Below, piece after piece: positions 1 to 5,699 of a stretch of DNA of 5,699 nt. The DNA comes from an uncultured Actinomycetes bacterium (GTDB lineage Bacteria > Actinomycetota > Actinomycetes > Nanopelagicales > Nanopelagicaceae): contig CAIMCU010000111.1 in assembly GCA_903839585.1 (NCBI GenBank), positions 1 to 5,699 of the forward strand, in the 5' to 3' direction. A model generated the notes under the pieces. It searched no databases, had not been told where the DNA came from, and was given only the letters and a program-made list of their open reading frames with translations. How positions within the stretch are numbered: the first letter of the stretch is position 1; each line of letters starts with the position of its first letter. A program made the translations under genes and the position numbers.

Positions 1-453
1 CGATACCCATGACATAAATGAGCTAAGTCGTCTTGCAGGAAGTGTAGATGGGAAGTGTTCGAGAGCTTCAAGTATTTCGATCTGAGACTCTTCCTCAATG
101 CGAGCCCTCTCAAGAAGAACAGGCAGAGAGCCAACATTGTGCGTACCGAAAACTACATCTACATAAGGTGCCTTCTTGAGGATTAAATCCTGATCCTTTT
201 GCGCAAGACAGCCTCCAACTGCAATCTGCATCTTTGGATTGAGCTTCTTAATCGGCGCAAGAAAACTAAGGTTTCCGTAGAGCTTGTTATCTGCATTCTC
301 ACGAACCGCACAGGTATTGAAAACAACTATGTCTGCCTGATCTCCAAGAGTCACAGGTACAAACCCCGCCTCATCGAGTAGGCCTGCTATGCGTTCAGAG
401 TCATGGACATTCATCTGACAGCCGTAGGTTTCGACTGTATAGGTGCGTGTCAT
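1..453 (-). CDS. miaB: tRNA-2-methylthio-N6-(dimethylallyl)adenosine synthase MiaB, N-terminal part (cut by window edge)
   Basis: MiaB is a radical-SAM methylthiotransferase that converts i6A to ms2i6A at position 37 of tRNAs reading U-starting codons. The visible 151 residues are the N-terminal UPF0004 domain. They include the segment [14 protein letters not shown] near residues 8-21, [18 protein letters not shown] at 45-62 and VGGCLAQKD at 79-87. Cys12, Cys48 and Cys82 are the three conserved ligands of the auxiliary [4Fe-4S] cluster that donates sulfur. [10 protein letters not shown] near 102-111 is also typical. The reading frame is open to base 1. The window ends just before the expected CxxxCxxC radical-SAM motif, so the catalytic and TRAM domains lie outside. 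The ATG at 453 is chosen because MTRTY...ETYGC matches the family N-terminus and no upstream in-frame start is close. No clear Shine-Dalgarno precedes it. The start is 41 nt after the desaturase stop, so co-transcription is likely. Confidence 0.95.
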   Translation of the reverse strand, partial: MTRTYTVETYGCQMNVHDSERIAGLLDEAGFVPVTLGDQADIVVFNTCAVRENADNKLYGNLSFLAPIKKLNPKMQIAVGGCLAQKDQDLILKKAPYVDVVFGTHNVGSLPVLLERARIEEESQIEILEALEHFPSTLPARRLSSFMSWVS

Positions 454-494
454 GAGGCAAGGGTAACGGTGATGGGAGCGCGATAAAAACGCAG

Positions 495-1463
495 TTAACT
501 CTGAATACGTATTGGTTGTTGACCGCGAGAAATTAGCCGTTCAAAGTGAACCTCACGCTTATCGTTAAATATCCGAGCATCAGATGATGCCTTCTCAAGG
601 AATGCAGCCAGCTCTTCCCGAGCAACTAAACCATCACCGGTGAGGTCTTCACGTTCAAAGACTCCCCAAGCGCGCAGGACCGGTGCCACAACATCATCGA
701 TGTGTTGTTGAAGGTCGTAGATTCCCGCAAGAGCAATCTGCACCGCTTTACGACCAAAACCAGGCATGTTCGCCCCTGGCATGTCAAAGTTGGTAACAAC
801 ATCGGTAATGGCTCTCATCGCCGCGTTTGGTTCCATATCAAGAGCGGCGGAGAGAGTGTTTCTATAAAATAGCATGTGAAGATTTTCATCTAAGGAGACG
901 CGCTGCATCATCGCCTCTGCGATCGGGTCATCTGAAAGCTTGCCTGTGTTTCGATGTGAAATACGTGTCGCTAACTCTTGAAATGAAACGTAGGCGATCG
1001 TGTGCAACATATCGTTCTCATAAGGTGTGGCGTATCCAAGTGACATATGAGCCATCCGTAAATCCTCAAACTCATATGGATCTACGCCGCGAGTTGCCAT
1101 GAGGTAGTCACGAATGACGATCGAATGTCGGGCTTCCTCGGCTGTCCATCGTTCAATCCAAGTTCCCCACGCACCGTCGCGACCCATTGAGAGCGCAATC
1201 TCAGTGTGATAACTCGGCAGGTTATCCTCAGTAAGCAGGTTCAAAATAAGAGAGTCCTGAGCAACCGGAGTTAGACGTGAGTCCTTGGCTTCCCAGGCAT
1301 CACCATTGAGTGGACCGGCGTAATCTCTTCCCTCTGACCACGGAACATACTCATGTGGATACCAGTTCTTCTGAACGTTTAAGTGTCTTTCAAGCTCTAC
1401 AGCTACAACGGGTTCAAGATCGCGAATTAGACGTGCTTGGATCTTTGCCGACTCTTCGCTCAT
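495..1463 (-). CDS. Acyl-[acyl-carrier-protein] desaturase, ferritin-like di-iron family (DesA1/DesA2-like)
   Basis: This is a soluble di-iron enzyme that inserts a cis double bond into an acyl chain carried on ACP, using O2 and electrons from a ferredoxin-type donor. The 322 residues form one ferritin-like four-helix domain. All six iron ligands expected from the castor stearoyl-ACP desaturase are visible: Glu79 ([11 protein letters not shown]), Glu110 and His113 (TAEEARHS), Glu163 ([11 protein letters not shown]), and Glu193 and His196 ([11 protein letters not shown]). No signal peptide or membrane helix is seen, which separates it from membrane histidine-box desaturases. The length is close to mycobacterial DesA1/DesA2, the nearest well-known relatives. 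Chain length, double-bond position and electron donor cannot be read from sequence. The ATG at 1463 has only a weak TAGG eight bases upstream. The gene lies 37 nt after trmD and 41 nt before miaB, so it probably shares their transcript although its role is lipid metabolism. This is not the usual neighbour of trmD. Confidence 0.93.
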   Translation of the reverse strand: MSEESAKIQARLIRDLEPVVAVELERHLNVQKNWYPHEYVPWSEGRDYAGPLNGDAWEAKDSRLTPVAQDSLILNLLTEDNLPSYHTEIALSMGRDGAWGTWIERWTAEEARHSIVIRDYLMATRGVDPYEFEDLRMAHMSLGYATPYENDMLHTIAYVSFQELATRISHRNTGKLSDDPIAEAMMQRVSLDENLHMLFYRNTLSAALDMEPNAAMRAITDVVTNFDMPGANMPGFGRKAVQIALAGIYDLQQHIDDVVAPVLRAWGVFEREDLTGDGLVAREELAAFLEKASSDARIFNDKREVHFERLISRGQQPIRIQS

Positions 1464-1500
1464 GAGTGAAACCTACGGCACCGCTTTGGTTACTGACGAG

Positions 1501-2184
1501 TTACCGATTCTTCTTTGCGCGCAAAATTGCTTGTGATTCGCGCCATTTAGCGATTTCGCCGTGGTTTCCACTCAAAAGTATCTCTGGTACCGAGATTCCT
1601 CGCCATTGCGCAGGCTTTGTGAAGTTCGGATACTCAACCCATCCCTCATCGTTGTGTGACTCTTCAGATAGTGAGGATGGATTTCCTAAGACACCCGGCA
1701 TTAAGCGAGTAATCGCCTCGACCATAACCATCGTCGCGACCTCACCCCCACCTAGAACGTAATCACCTATAGAGATTTCATGTACGCGGATACCTCGAGT
1801 TTTATACTCATCAGATTCATAGTGTTGACGGACTCGATCATCGATGCCTTCATATCTGCCGCAAGCAAAGATTAAGTGTGAGCGCTGTGAAAACTCCTCT
1901 GCAACTCTCTGAGTAAATGGAACCCCTGCTGGAGTCAGAACAATTATGTCGCTGTCATCTCGTAAAACACTATCAATGGCCTTACCCCATACCTCTGGAA
2001 GCATCACCATTCCAGCGCCACCACCATAAGGGGTGTCATCAACGGTGTTGTGGTTGTCGCTTGTAAAGGAGCGCAAATCGTGAATAGAGATATCTACTAT
2101 CCCTTTCTCCTGTGCCTTGCCAAGAAGAGATAGCTTTAGTGGGGCCAAGTAATCTGGAAAGATTGTGAATGCATCTATCTTCAT
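1501..2184 (-). CDS. trmD: tRNA (guanine-N1-)-methyltransferase TrmD (m1G37)
   Basis: TrmD methylates N1 of G37, next to the anticodon, using S-adenosylmethionine, and so prevents +1 frameshifting. It is a SPOUT-class dimer with a trefoil knot. Visible landmarks are MKIDAFTIFP at the N-terminus, TVDDTPYGGGAGMVM at 47-61, TPAGVPF at 84-90, CGRYEGIDDRV at 108-118, EISIGDYVLGGGE at 136-148 (knot and cofactor pocket), Arg160 (equivalent to E. coli Arg154), PGVLGNPSS at 163-171 and LLSGNHGEIAKWR at 203-215. Where E. coli has the catalytic base Asp169 in an EDS motif, this protein has Glu175 in EES. The length of 227 is at the short end of the family, because the C-terminal tail stops soon after the WR helix. 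The ATG overlaps the rimM stop as ATGA and has a good GGAGG seven bases upstream. An imperfect hairpin spans the stop codon (1488-1505) but lacks a U-tract, so read-through into the desaturase is likely. Confidence 0.97.
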   Translation of the reverse strand: MKIDAFTIFPDYLAPLKLSLLGKAQEKGIVDISIHDLRSFTSDNHNTVDDTPYGGGAGMVMLPEVWGKAIDSVLRDDSDIIVLTPAGVPFTQRVAEEFSQRSHLIFACGRYEGIDDRVRQHYESDEYKTRGIRVHEISIGDYVLGGGEVATMVMVEAITRLMPGVLGNPSSLSEESHNDEGWVEYPNFTKPAQWRGISVPEILLSGNHGEIAKWRESQAILRAKKNR

Positions 2185-2675
2185 GAGGCAACCTCCGGCG
2201 GAATGACCGTCATCGTCCTGGCTTTAATATCAACTACAGGGACCAATTGATGAACAAATGGGATAAGTACTTCTCCGTCTTCGCCCTTGATTACAAGAAC
2301 ATCCTGACCAGGCAGGTTGAGAACATCGGTGACCTCACCGAGGATGTCCCCATCAACTAGTTGTGCTTTACATCCAATCAACTGCAGGACGTGATAGTCG
2401 TCCTCATCTTCACCTGGCGCATCGATATCGACATCGGAGTAGATGAGTTGATTGCGGTACTTCTCAATCGCATTGCGATTACTTACTCCCTCGAATCCGA
2501 GCAGCAGAATTCCATTGTGAACACGGGCAGAGCTAATAACGAGTGAACCCAGACTCTCAGTTTCAACGCTTGCTCCAAGAGCAAAGCGTTCTGCTGCATC
2601 ATCGGTGCGAACCTCGATAGTCGCCTCACCCAGAATTCCGTGAGCACGACCAATACGACCAACGTTAAGTCGCAT
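2181..2675 (-). CDS. rimM: 16S rRNA processing / 30S maturation factor RimM
   Basis: RimM binds ribosomal protein uS19 and assists folding and assembly of the 30S head domain. The 164-residue protein has the two expected parts. The first is an N-terminal RimM barrel that starts VGRIGRAHGILGE (5-17). The second is a C-terminal PRC-like barrel that begins near YHVLQLIGCKA (94-104) and ends with VLIPFVHQLVPVVDIKARTM (136-155). The family usually ends near PPEGL; here the end is PPEVAS. The length is normal for actinobacteria. The ATG at 2675 gives the canonical N-terminus and lies 14 nt after the KH gene stop. No Shine-Dalgarno is visible in front of it: the leader is pyrimidine-rich (TATCTCTTTC), so initiation probably relies on coupling to the upstream gene. 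The 3' end overlaps trmD by 4 nt. Confidence 0.95.
   Translation of the reverse strand: MRLNVGRIGRAHGILGEATIEVRTDDAAERFALGASVETESLGSLVISSARVHNGILLLGFEGVSNRNAIEKYRNQLIYSDVDIDAPGEDEDDYHVLQLIGCKAQLVDGDILGEVTDVLNLPGQDVLVIKGEDGEVLIPFVHQLVPVVDIKARTMTVIPPEVAS
2192..2196 (-). promoter_or_regulatory. Ribosome binding site of trmD
   Basis: GGAGG on the minus strand, seven bases before the trmD ATG and inside the last codons of rimM. It supports the ATGA-overlap start of trmD and suggests independent initiation in addition to translational coupling. Confidence 0.75.
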
Positions 2676-2689
2676 TTTAGAAAGAGATA

Positions 2690-2929
2690 TTAACGAGCCT
2701 CGTCGGTATCGATGAGATCGACCCGAACGGTACGTCCTGCAATTGCGCTCACAACTGTGCGAAGCGCCTTTGCGGTACGACCATTGCGTCCAATTACCTT
2801 ACCGATATCCTCAGGATTGACATGCACCTCGAGAGTTGTACCTCGGCGGTGGTTCTTCTCCTTAACGATGACATCTTCAGGATTATCAACGATTCCTTTG
2901 ACGAGATGCTCGAGAGCTTCATCCATCAT
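2690..2929 (-). CDS. khpA: KH-domain RNA-binding protein, KhpA family
   Basis: This is a small single-KH-domain protein of 79 residues. It starts MMDEALEHLVKGIVDNPEDV and carries the GxxG-type RNA-gripping loop within GKVIGRNGRTAKALRTVV (43-60). In Firmicutes KhpA pairs with KhpB/Jag and binds many RNAs. In actinobacteria the homologue is nearly always encoded between rpsP and rimM, exactly as here, which points to a ribosome- or RNA-related role; its targets in this organism are unknown. The start is 2 nt after the rpsP stop, and two consecutive ATG codons (2929 and 2926) make the exact first residue uncertain. No good Shine-Dalgarno is seen, so translation is probably coupled to rpsP. The length is typical of the family (about 75-80 residues). 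Confidence 0.93.
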   Translation of the reverse strand: MMDEALEHLVKGIVDNPEDVIVKEKNHRRGTTLEVHVNPEDIGKVIGRNGRTAKALRTVVSAIAGRTVRVDLIDTDEAR

Positions 2930-2931
2930 TG

Positions 2932-3504
2932 TTATTCGGCAGCCGCTTCTGTTGCTGGAGCATCTGCTGCTGGAGTCTCTGCAGTTTCAACCGCTTCAGC
3001 TACAACTTCAGTGACCTCTTCAACAACAACTGGAGCCTCTTCTACAACTGATTCAGTGGCAACTTCAACAACTGGCTCTGCAACAGGAGCTGGGTTTGCC
3101 TTTGCAGCTAACTTCTCCTGAGCCTTCTTCTTCATTGTTGTTGCACCCTCTGCAGGTTCATTAGCAGCGGCTTTAACAGCAGCTTCATAAGCAACACTCT
3201 TGTGAGGTTTTGGAGCTGCAACCTTAAGTGTTCCCTCGGTTCCTGGAAGTCCCTTGTGCTTCTGCCAATCTCCTGTGACCTTAAGTAACGCCTCTACAGC
3301 TGGAGTTGGAAGTGCACCTACGCCGAGCCAGTAAAGGGCGCGGTCAGAGTTAACCTCAATAATTGATGGATCTTGTCCTGGGACGTAACGACCAATCTCT
3401 TCGATTGAAAGACCGTTGCGAGCCTTACGTGAATCAGTTACAACGATACGGAAGAAGGGTGTACGGATCTTTCCCATGCGCATTAAACGAATTTTTGTAG
3501 CCAA
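2932..3504 (-). CDS. rpsP: 30S ribosomal protein bS16, with long acidic Ala-rich C-terminal extension
   Basis: bS16 is an early-binding protein of the 30S body. Residues 1-85 are the conserved domain: [31 protein letters not shown] near 21-31, IEEIGRYVP near 34-42 and [17 protein letters not shown] near 54-70. From about residue 95 to 190 it continues into a low-complexity tail. This is first Lys/Ala rich ([15 protein letters not shown] near 121-135) and then strongly acidic and rich in Ala, Val, Pro and Glu up to the terminal TEAAAE. Extended tails are known in actinobacterial bS16 (mycobacterial proteins are about 160 residues, E. coli 82), but 190 is long. The start is TTG: the family N-terminus begins exactly there, no ATG or GTG is in frame just upstream, and AGGAG lies ten bases before it. 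The gene opens the rpsP-khpA-rimM-trmD series and is the only one preceded by a substantial gap. Confidence 0.95.
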   Translation of the reverse strand: MATKIRLMRMGKIRTPFFRIVVTDSRKARNGLSIEEIGRYVPGQDPSIIEVNSDRALYWLGVGALPTPAVEALLKVTGDWQKHKGLPGTEGTLKVAAPKPHKSVAYEAAVKAAANEPAEGATTMKKKAQEKLAAKANPAPVAEPVVEVATESVVEEAPVVVEEVTEVVAEAVETAETPAADAPATEAAAE

Positions 3505-3514
3505 AGCTTTGGTG

Positions 3515-3519
3515 CTCCT
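3515..3519 (-). promoter_or_regulatory. Ribosome binding site of rpsP, supports the TTG start
   Basis: AGGAG on the minus strand, ending ten bases before the TTG at 3504. It is the only Shine-Dalgarno-like sequence in the leader placed to serve rpsP, and it decides the start together with the bS16 N-terminal homology. Confidence 0.75.
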
Positions 3520-3541
3520 AAAGATGTGCGTTGTTTTGCAT

Positions 3542-3571
3542 TTACTACAGCGGGGTGCGTAGTTAACTCAA
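3542..3571 (-). promoter_or_regulatory. Candidate promoter for the rpsP operon (weak)
   Basis: On the minus strand TTGAGT (3571-3566) and TAGTAA (3547-3542) are separated by 18 bases and could be -35 and -10 elements. Transcription would then start near 3534, giving a leader of about 30 nt with the AGGAG in it. The -35 matches TTGACA in four positions, but the -10 is a poor match to TATAAT. The main argument is position: this is the only sizeable gap in the block and it precedes a ribosomal protein gene. Read-through from ffh is the alternative. Confidence 0.3.
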
Positions 3572-3584
3572 TCCAACTTTGGAT
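3571..3584. repeat. 14-bp palindrome upstream of rpsP, possible operator
   Basis: ATCCAA and TTGGAT form perfect 6-bp arms around a 2-bp centre (ATCCAACTTTGGAT on the plus strand). With such a short centre it is a poor RNA hairpin but a plausible site for a dimeric DNA-binding protein. It touches the -35 of the candidate rpsP promoter. No known regulator is assigned, and chance occurrence is possible. Confidence 0.35.
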
Positions 3585-3590
3585 GTGGAT

Positions 3591-3616
3591 GTTGCGAGGG
3601 TAGAGGGCCCCGCAAC
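3591..3616 (-). terminator. GC-rich hairpin after ffh, possible terminator or leader stem
   Basis: On the minus strand GTTGCG pairs perfectly with CGCAAC. Inside this, GGG pairs with CCC, with one bulged base on the 3' arm and a 7-nt loop. It begins 46 bases after the ffh stop codon. No T-run follows (the next bases are ATCCACATCC), so it is not a textbook intrinsic terminator. It could be a weak terminator, an mRNA 3'-end stabiliser for ffh, or a structure in the leader of rpsP read-through transcripts. Confidence 0.35.
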
Positions 3617-3662
3617 AGGAGGCTAATCTTGCCATCTGCCCCTGATTTAGAGAAATCCCCGC

Positions 3663-5105
3663 CTAACCCTGCTCTTCAAGAGCTCGTTTGGCTGGATTAC
3701 CTGACTTTGACTTCTTCTTTTGTGGTGGCTGCGGCTTGGAGAGCTTCGGAACTCCCATCCCTGCCTGCATTCCCGCAGGCATTCCCGCAGGCATTCCACC
3801 GTTTCGTATCGACTTCATCGCCTTCTGCGCCCCTGCGAACTTTTCTACAAGAGAGTTAACGTCGGCAACTTTTCTACCAGCACCAAGTGCGATTCGAGCC
3901 CTGCGTGAACCGTTTAAGAGTTTGGGATCGCGACGTTCGGCTGGAGTCATCGACTGAACAATCGATTTACTCTTTGTTATCTCCGAATCATCGATGGCAT
4001 CAATCTGCTTTTTCATTGCAGCAGATCCAGGGAGCATTCCTAGCAACTTCGTCATCGAACCCATTTTTGACATCGCCTCGAGCTGTTCAAGGAAATCTTC
4101 TAATGTGAAATCCTCTCCACTTGCAAACTTGGCTTCAAGTTTGGCTGATGAATCTCCATCAAAAGCCTTCTTGGCCTGCTCTGCCAATGTAGCAACATCG
4201 CCCATTCCGAGGATTCTTGAAGCCATACGCTCTGGATAGAAGATGTCGAAGTCGTTGAGCTTCTCACCGGTTGAGGCGAACATTATGGGCTTGCCGGTGC
4301 TCTTTGTTATAGATAGTGCAGCGCCACCTTTTGCATCACCATCGAGCTTGGTTAAGACGACTCCATCAAAACCCACACCATCGCTAAAGGCTTTTGCTGT
4401 GCGCACAGCATCTTGACCAATCATTGAATCGACTACAAAGAGAACTTCATCAGGATTAATTGCATCTCGAATAGCGATCGCCTCTTGCATCAACTCTCGA
4501 TCAACACCGAGGCGACCTGCGGTATCGACGATGACCATGTTGTACAACTTCGCCTTTGCATGTGCCAGGCCATCGCGAGCGACCTTAACTGGATCCCCAA
4601 CTCCATTTCCTGGCTCGGGGGCAAAGACTGCTACCCCTGCGCTTTCTCCAACTACCTGAAGTTGGCTTACCGCGTTTGGTCTTTGCAAATCAGATGCAAC
4701 GAGTAGCGGAGTGTTTCCTTGATCCTTATAGAACTTTGCAAGCTTTGCAGCAAGAGTTGTCTTACCTGCTCCTTGAAGTCCTGCGAGCAGGATGACTGTT
4801 GGAGGATTTTTTGCAAAGCTAATACGACGCTCTGCTCCGCCAAGGATTTGGATTAACTCGGCGTTAACTACATCAAAGACGGCTTGAGCTTGGTTAGCTC
4901 CGGATTGCAGTTCGGACAAGGTACTGAGCGACTTGGCACTAACTGTTGATACAAAATCCTCGACAACCTCTAGTGAGACATCGGCTTCGAGAAGCGCCTG
5001 GCGAATTTCAATACAGGTCTTGTCGATATCACCGGCTGAGATTTTCCCGCGAGAGCGAAGTGCTCCAAATGCGCTGGAAAATCTCGAGCCAAGTGAATCG
5101 AACAT
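3663..5105 (-). CDS. ffh: Signal recognition particle protein Ffh (SRP54 GTPase)
   Basis: Ffh, with SRP RNA, binds signal peptides as they leave the ribosome and, through a GTP-dependent complex with FtsY, delivers them to the Sec translocon. The 480 residues show the standard order. A helical N domain (1-~95) carries IRQALLEADVSLEVVEDF near 34-51. The G domain (~100-300) has the P-loop GLQGAGKTT (109-117), SDLQRPNAVSQL (138-149), DTAGRL (194-199) and TKLDGDAKGG (252-261). The Met-rich M domain (~325-435) has FTLEDFLEQLEAMSKMG (333-349) and the SRP-RNA-binding stretch with SMTPAERRDPKLLNGSRR (385-402). The tail repeats GMPAG and ends Lys-rich. The ATG at 5105 gives the normal N-terminus. No Shine-Dalgarno is visible before it; a TAGTAT nine bases upstream could be a -10 for a near-leaderless start, but this is weak. 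PII ends 31 nt upstream, so co-transcription is also possible. Confidence 0.98.
   Translation of the reverse strand: MFDSLGSRFSSAFGALRSRGKISAGDIDKTCIEIRQALLEADVSLEVVEDFVSTVSAKSLSTLSELQSGANQAQAVFDVVNAELIQILGGAERRISFAKNPPTVILLAGLQGAGKTTLAAKLAKFYKDQGNTPLLVASDLQRPNAVSQLQVVGESAGVAVFAPEPGNGVGDPVKVARDGLAHAKAKLYNMVIVDTAGRLGVDRELMQEAIAIRDAINPDEVLFVVDSMIGQDAVRTAKAFSDGVGFDGVVLTKLDGDAKGGAALSITKSTGKPIMFASTGEKLNDFDIFYPERMASRILGMGDVATLAEQAKKAFDGDSSAKLEAKFASGEDFTLEDFLEQLEAMSKMGSMTKLLGMLPGSAAMKKQIDAIDDSEITKSKSIVQSMTPAERRDPKLLNGSRRARIALGAGRKVADVNSLVEKFAGAQKAMKSIRNGGMPAGMPAGMQAGMGVPKLSKPQPPQKKKSKSGNPAKRALEEQG
3753..3797 (-). repeat. Short tandem repeat encoding the GMPAG stretch of the Ffh tail
   Basis: The plus-strand unit gcattcccgcag occurs twice head to tail (3767-3778 and 3779-3790), with degenerate copies on both sides. 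It encodes GGMPAGMPAGMQAGMG, residues 436-451 of Ffh, in the flexible linker after the M domain. Twelve-base units keep the frame, so copy number could vary by slippage without breaking the protein. Gly/Met-rich ends are common in Ffh. Confidence 0.7.
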
Positions 5106-5136
5106 AGTAAAGAGATACTACTAGTGCAAAGATGAG

Positions 5137-5699
<563 letters not shown>

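Noticed and set aside
612..647. EF-hand-like loop in the C-terminal part of the desaturase (Asp273, Thr275, Asp277, Gly278, Val280, Glu284)
   Set aside because: The spacing fits a calcium loop, but related actinobacterial desaturases carry a similar L-S/T-G-x-G...AR-D/E-EL pattern without known calcium binding, and there is no paired second EF-hand.
1308..1463. Other plus-strand open frames throughout the window (for example 827-1102, 1466-1762, 2822-3121)
   Set aside because: They lie opposite strongly supported minus-strand genes, resemble no protein family, and often have low-complexity content mirrored from the real gene.
421..1478. Twelve-base inverted repeat gccgtaggtttc (421-432) / gaaacctacggc (1467-1478) flanking the desaturase gene
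   Set aside because: It could suggest ends of an inserted cassette, but one copy encodes the conserved ETYGC of MiaB and there are no target duplications or transposase; coincidence is more likely.
1488..1505. Imperfect hairpin GGTTACT/AGTTACC over the trmD stop codon
   Set aside because: It has one mismatch, a short stem and no U-tract; unlikely to stop transcription before the desaturase.
3644..3657. Small hairpin gattt-agag-aaatc just after the ffh stop
   Set aside because: Only five AT-rich pairs and no T-run on the minus strand, so it is too weak to call a terminator.
3629..3859. Plus-strand ORF of 76 codons with TTG start and a perfect AGGAGG six bases upstream
   Set aside because: Nearly all of it is antisense to the 3' end of ffh, its sequence looks like a frame shadow (Pro/Ala/Phe rich), and no promoter is evident. 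The AGGAGG is the complement of the CCTCCT discussed in the rpsP leader.

Overview
This window is a compact, single-direction block of core housekeeping genes from what looks like a small-genome actinobacterium. Four things point that way: the gene order, the actinobacterial flavour of the proteins (bS16 with a long Ala/Glu tail, a KH protein between rpsP and rimM, PII beside an ammonium channel), the very short intergenic gaps, and a base composition that by eye is only moderate in GC. A freshwater Nanopelagicales (acI)-type lineage fits well, but that assignment is inference. No mobile element, CRISPR array, rRNA or tRNA gene was seen.

All nine genes lie on the minus strand, so transcription runs from high to low coordinates. 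In that order they are: the C-terminal end of an Amt/AmtB ammonium transporter (cut by the right edge), PII signal protein, Ffh (SRP54), a 158-bp gap, bS16 (rpsP), a KH RNA-binding protein (KhpA type), RimM, TrmD, a ferritin-like acyl-ACP desaturase, and the N-terminal third of MiaB (cut by the left edge). There is no gene-free stretch over 300 bases. The amt/PII and rimM/trmD pairs overlap by ATGA, the rpsP/KH gap is 2 nt, and the other gaps are 14 to 41 nt.

The block has three functional parts. Amt and PII form a nitrogen-sensing pair at the membrane. Ffh is the GTPase of co-translational protein targeting. rpsP, khpA, rimM and trmD form the classic small-subunit assembly and tRNA-modification operon, here followed by a lipid gene and a second tRNA position-37 enzyme. 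Compared with the Mycobacterium tuberculosis arrangement known from the literature (amt, glnB, glnD ... ffh ... rpsP, KH, rimM, trmD ... rplS, lepB), the order is kept. However, glnD is missing after PII, and rplS/lepB do not directly follow trmD.

The only substantial non-coding region (3505-3662) holds a good Shine-Dalgarno for a TTG-initiated rpsP, a weak candidate promoter, a 14-bp palindrome and a GC-rich hairpin. The most interesting protein-level point is that TrmD carries Glu where the catalytic Asp (E. coli Asp169) normally sits. I did not find a convincing new biological system here; the findings are modest deviations in well-known genes.
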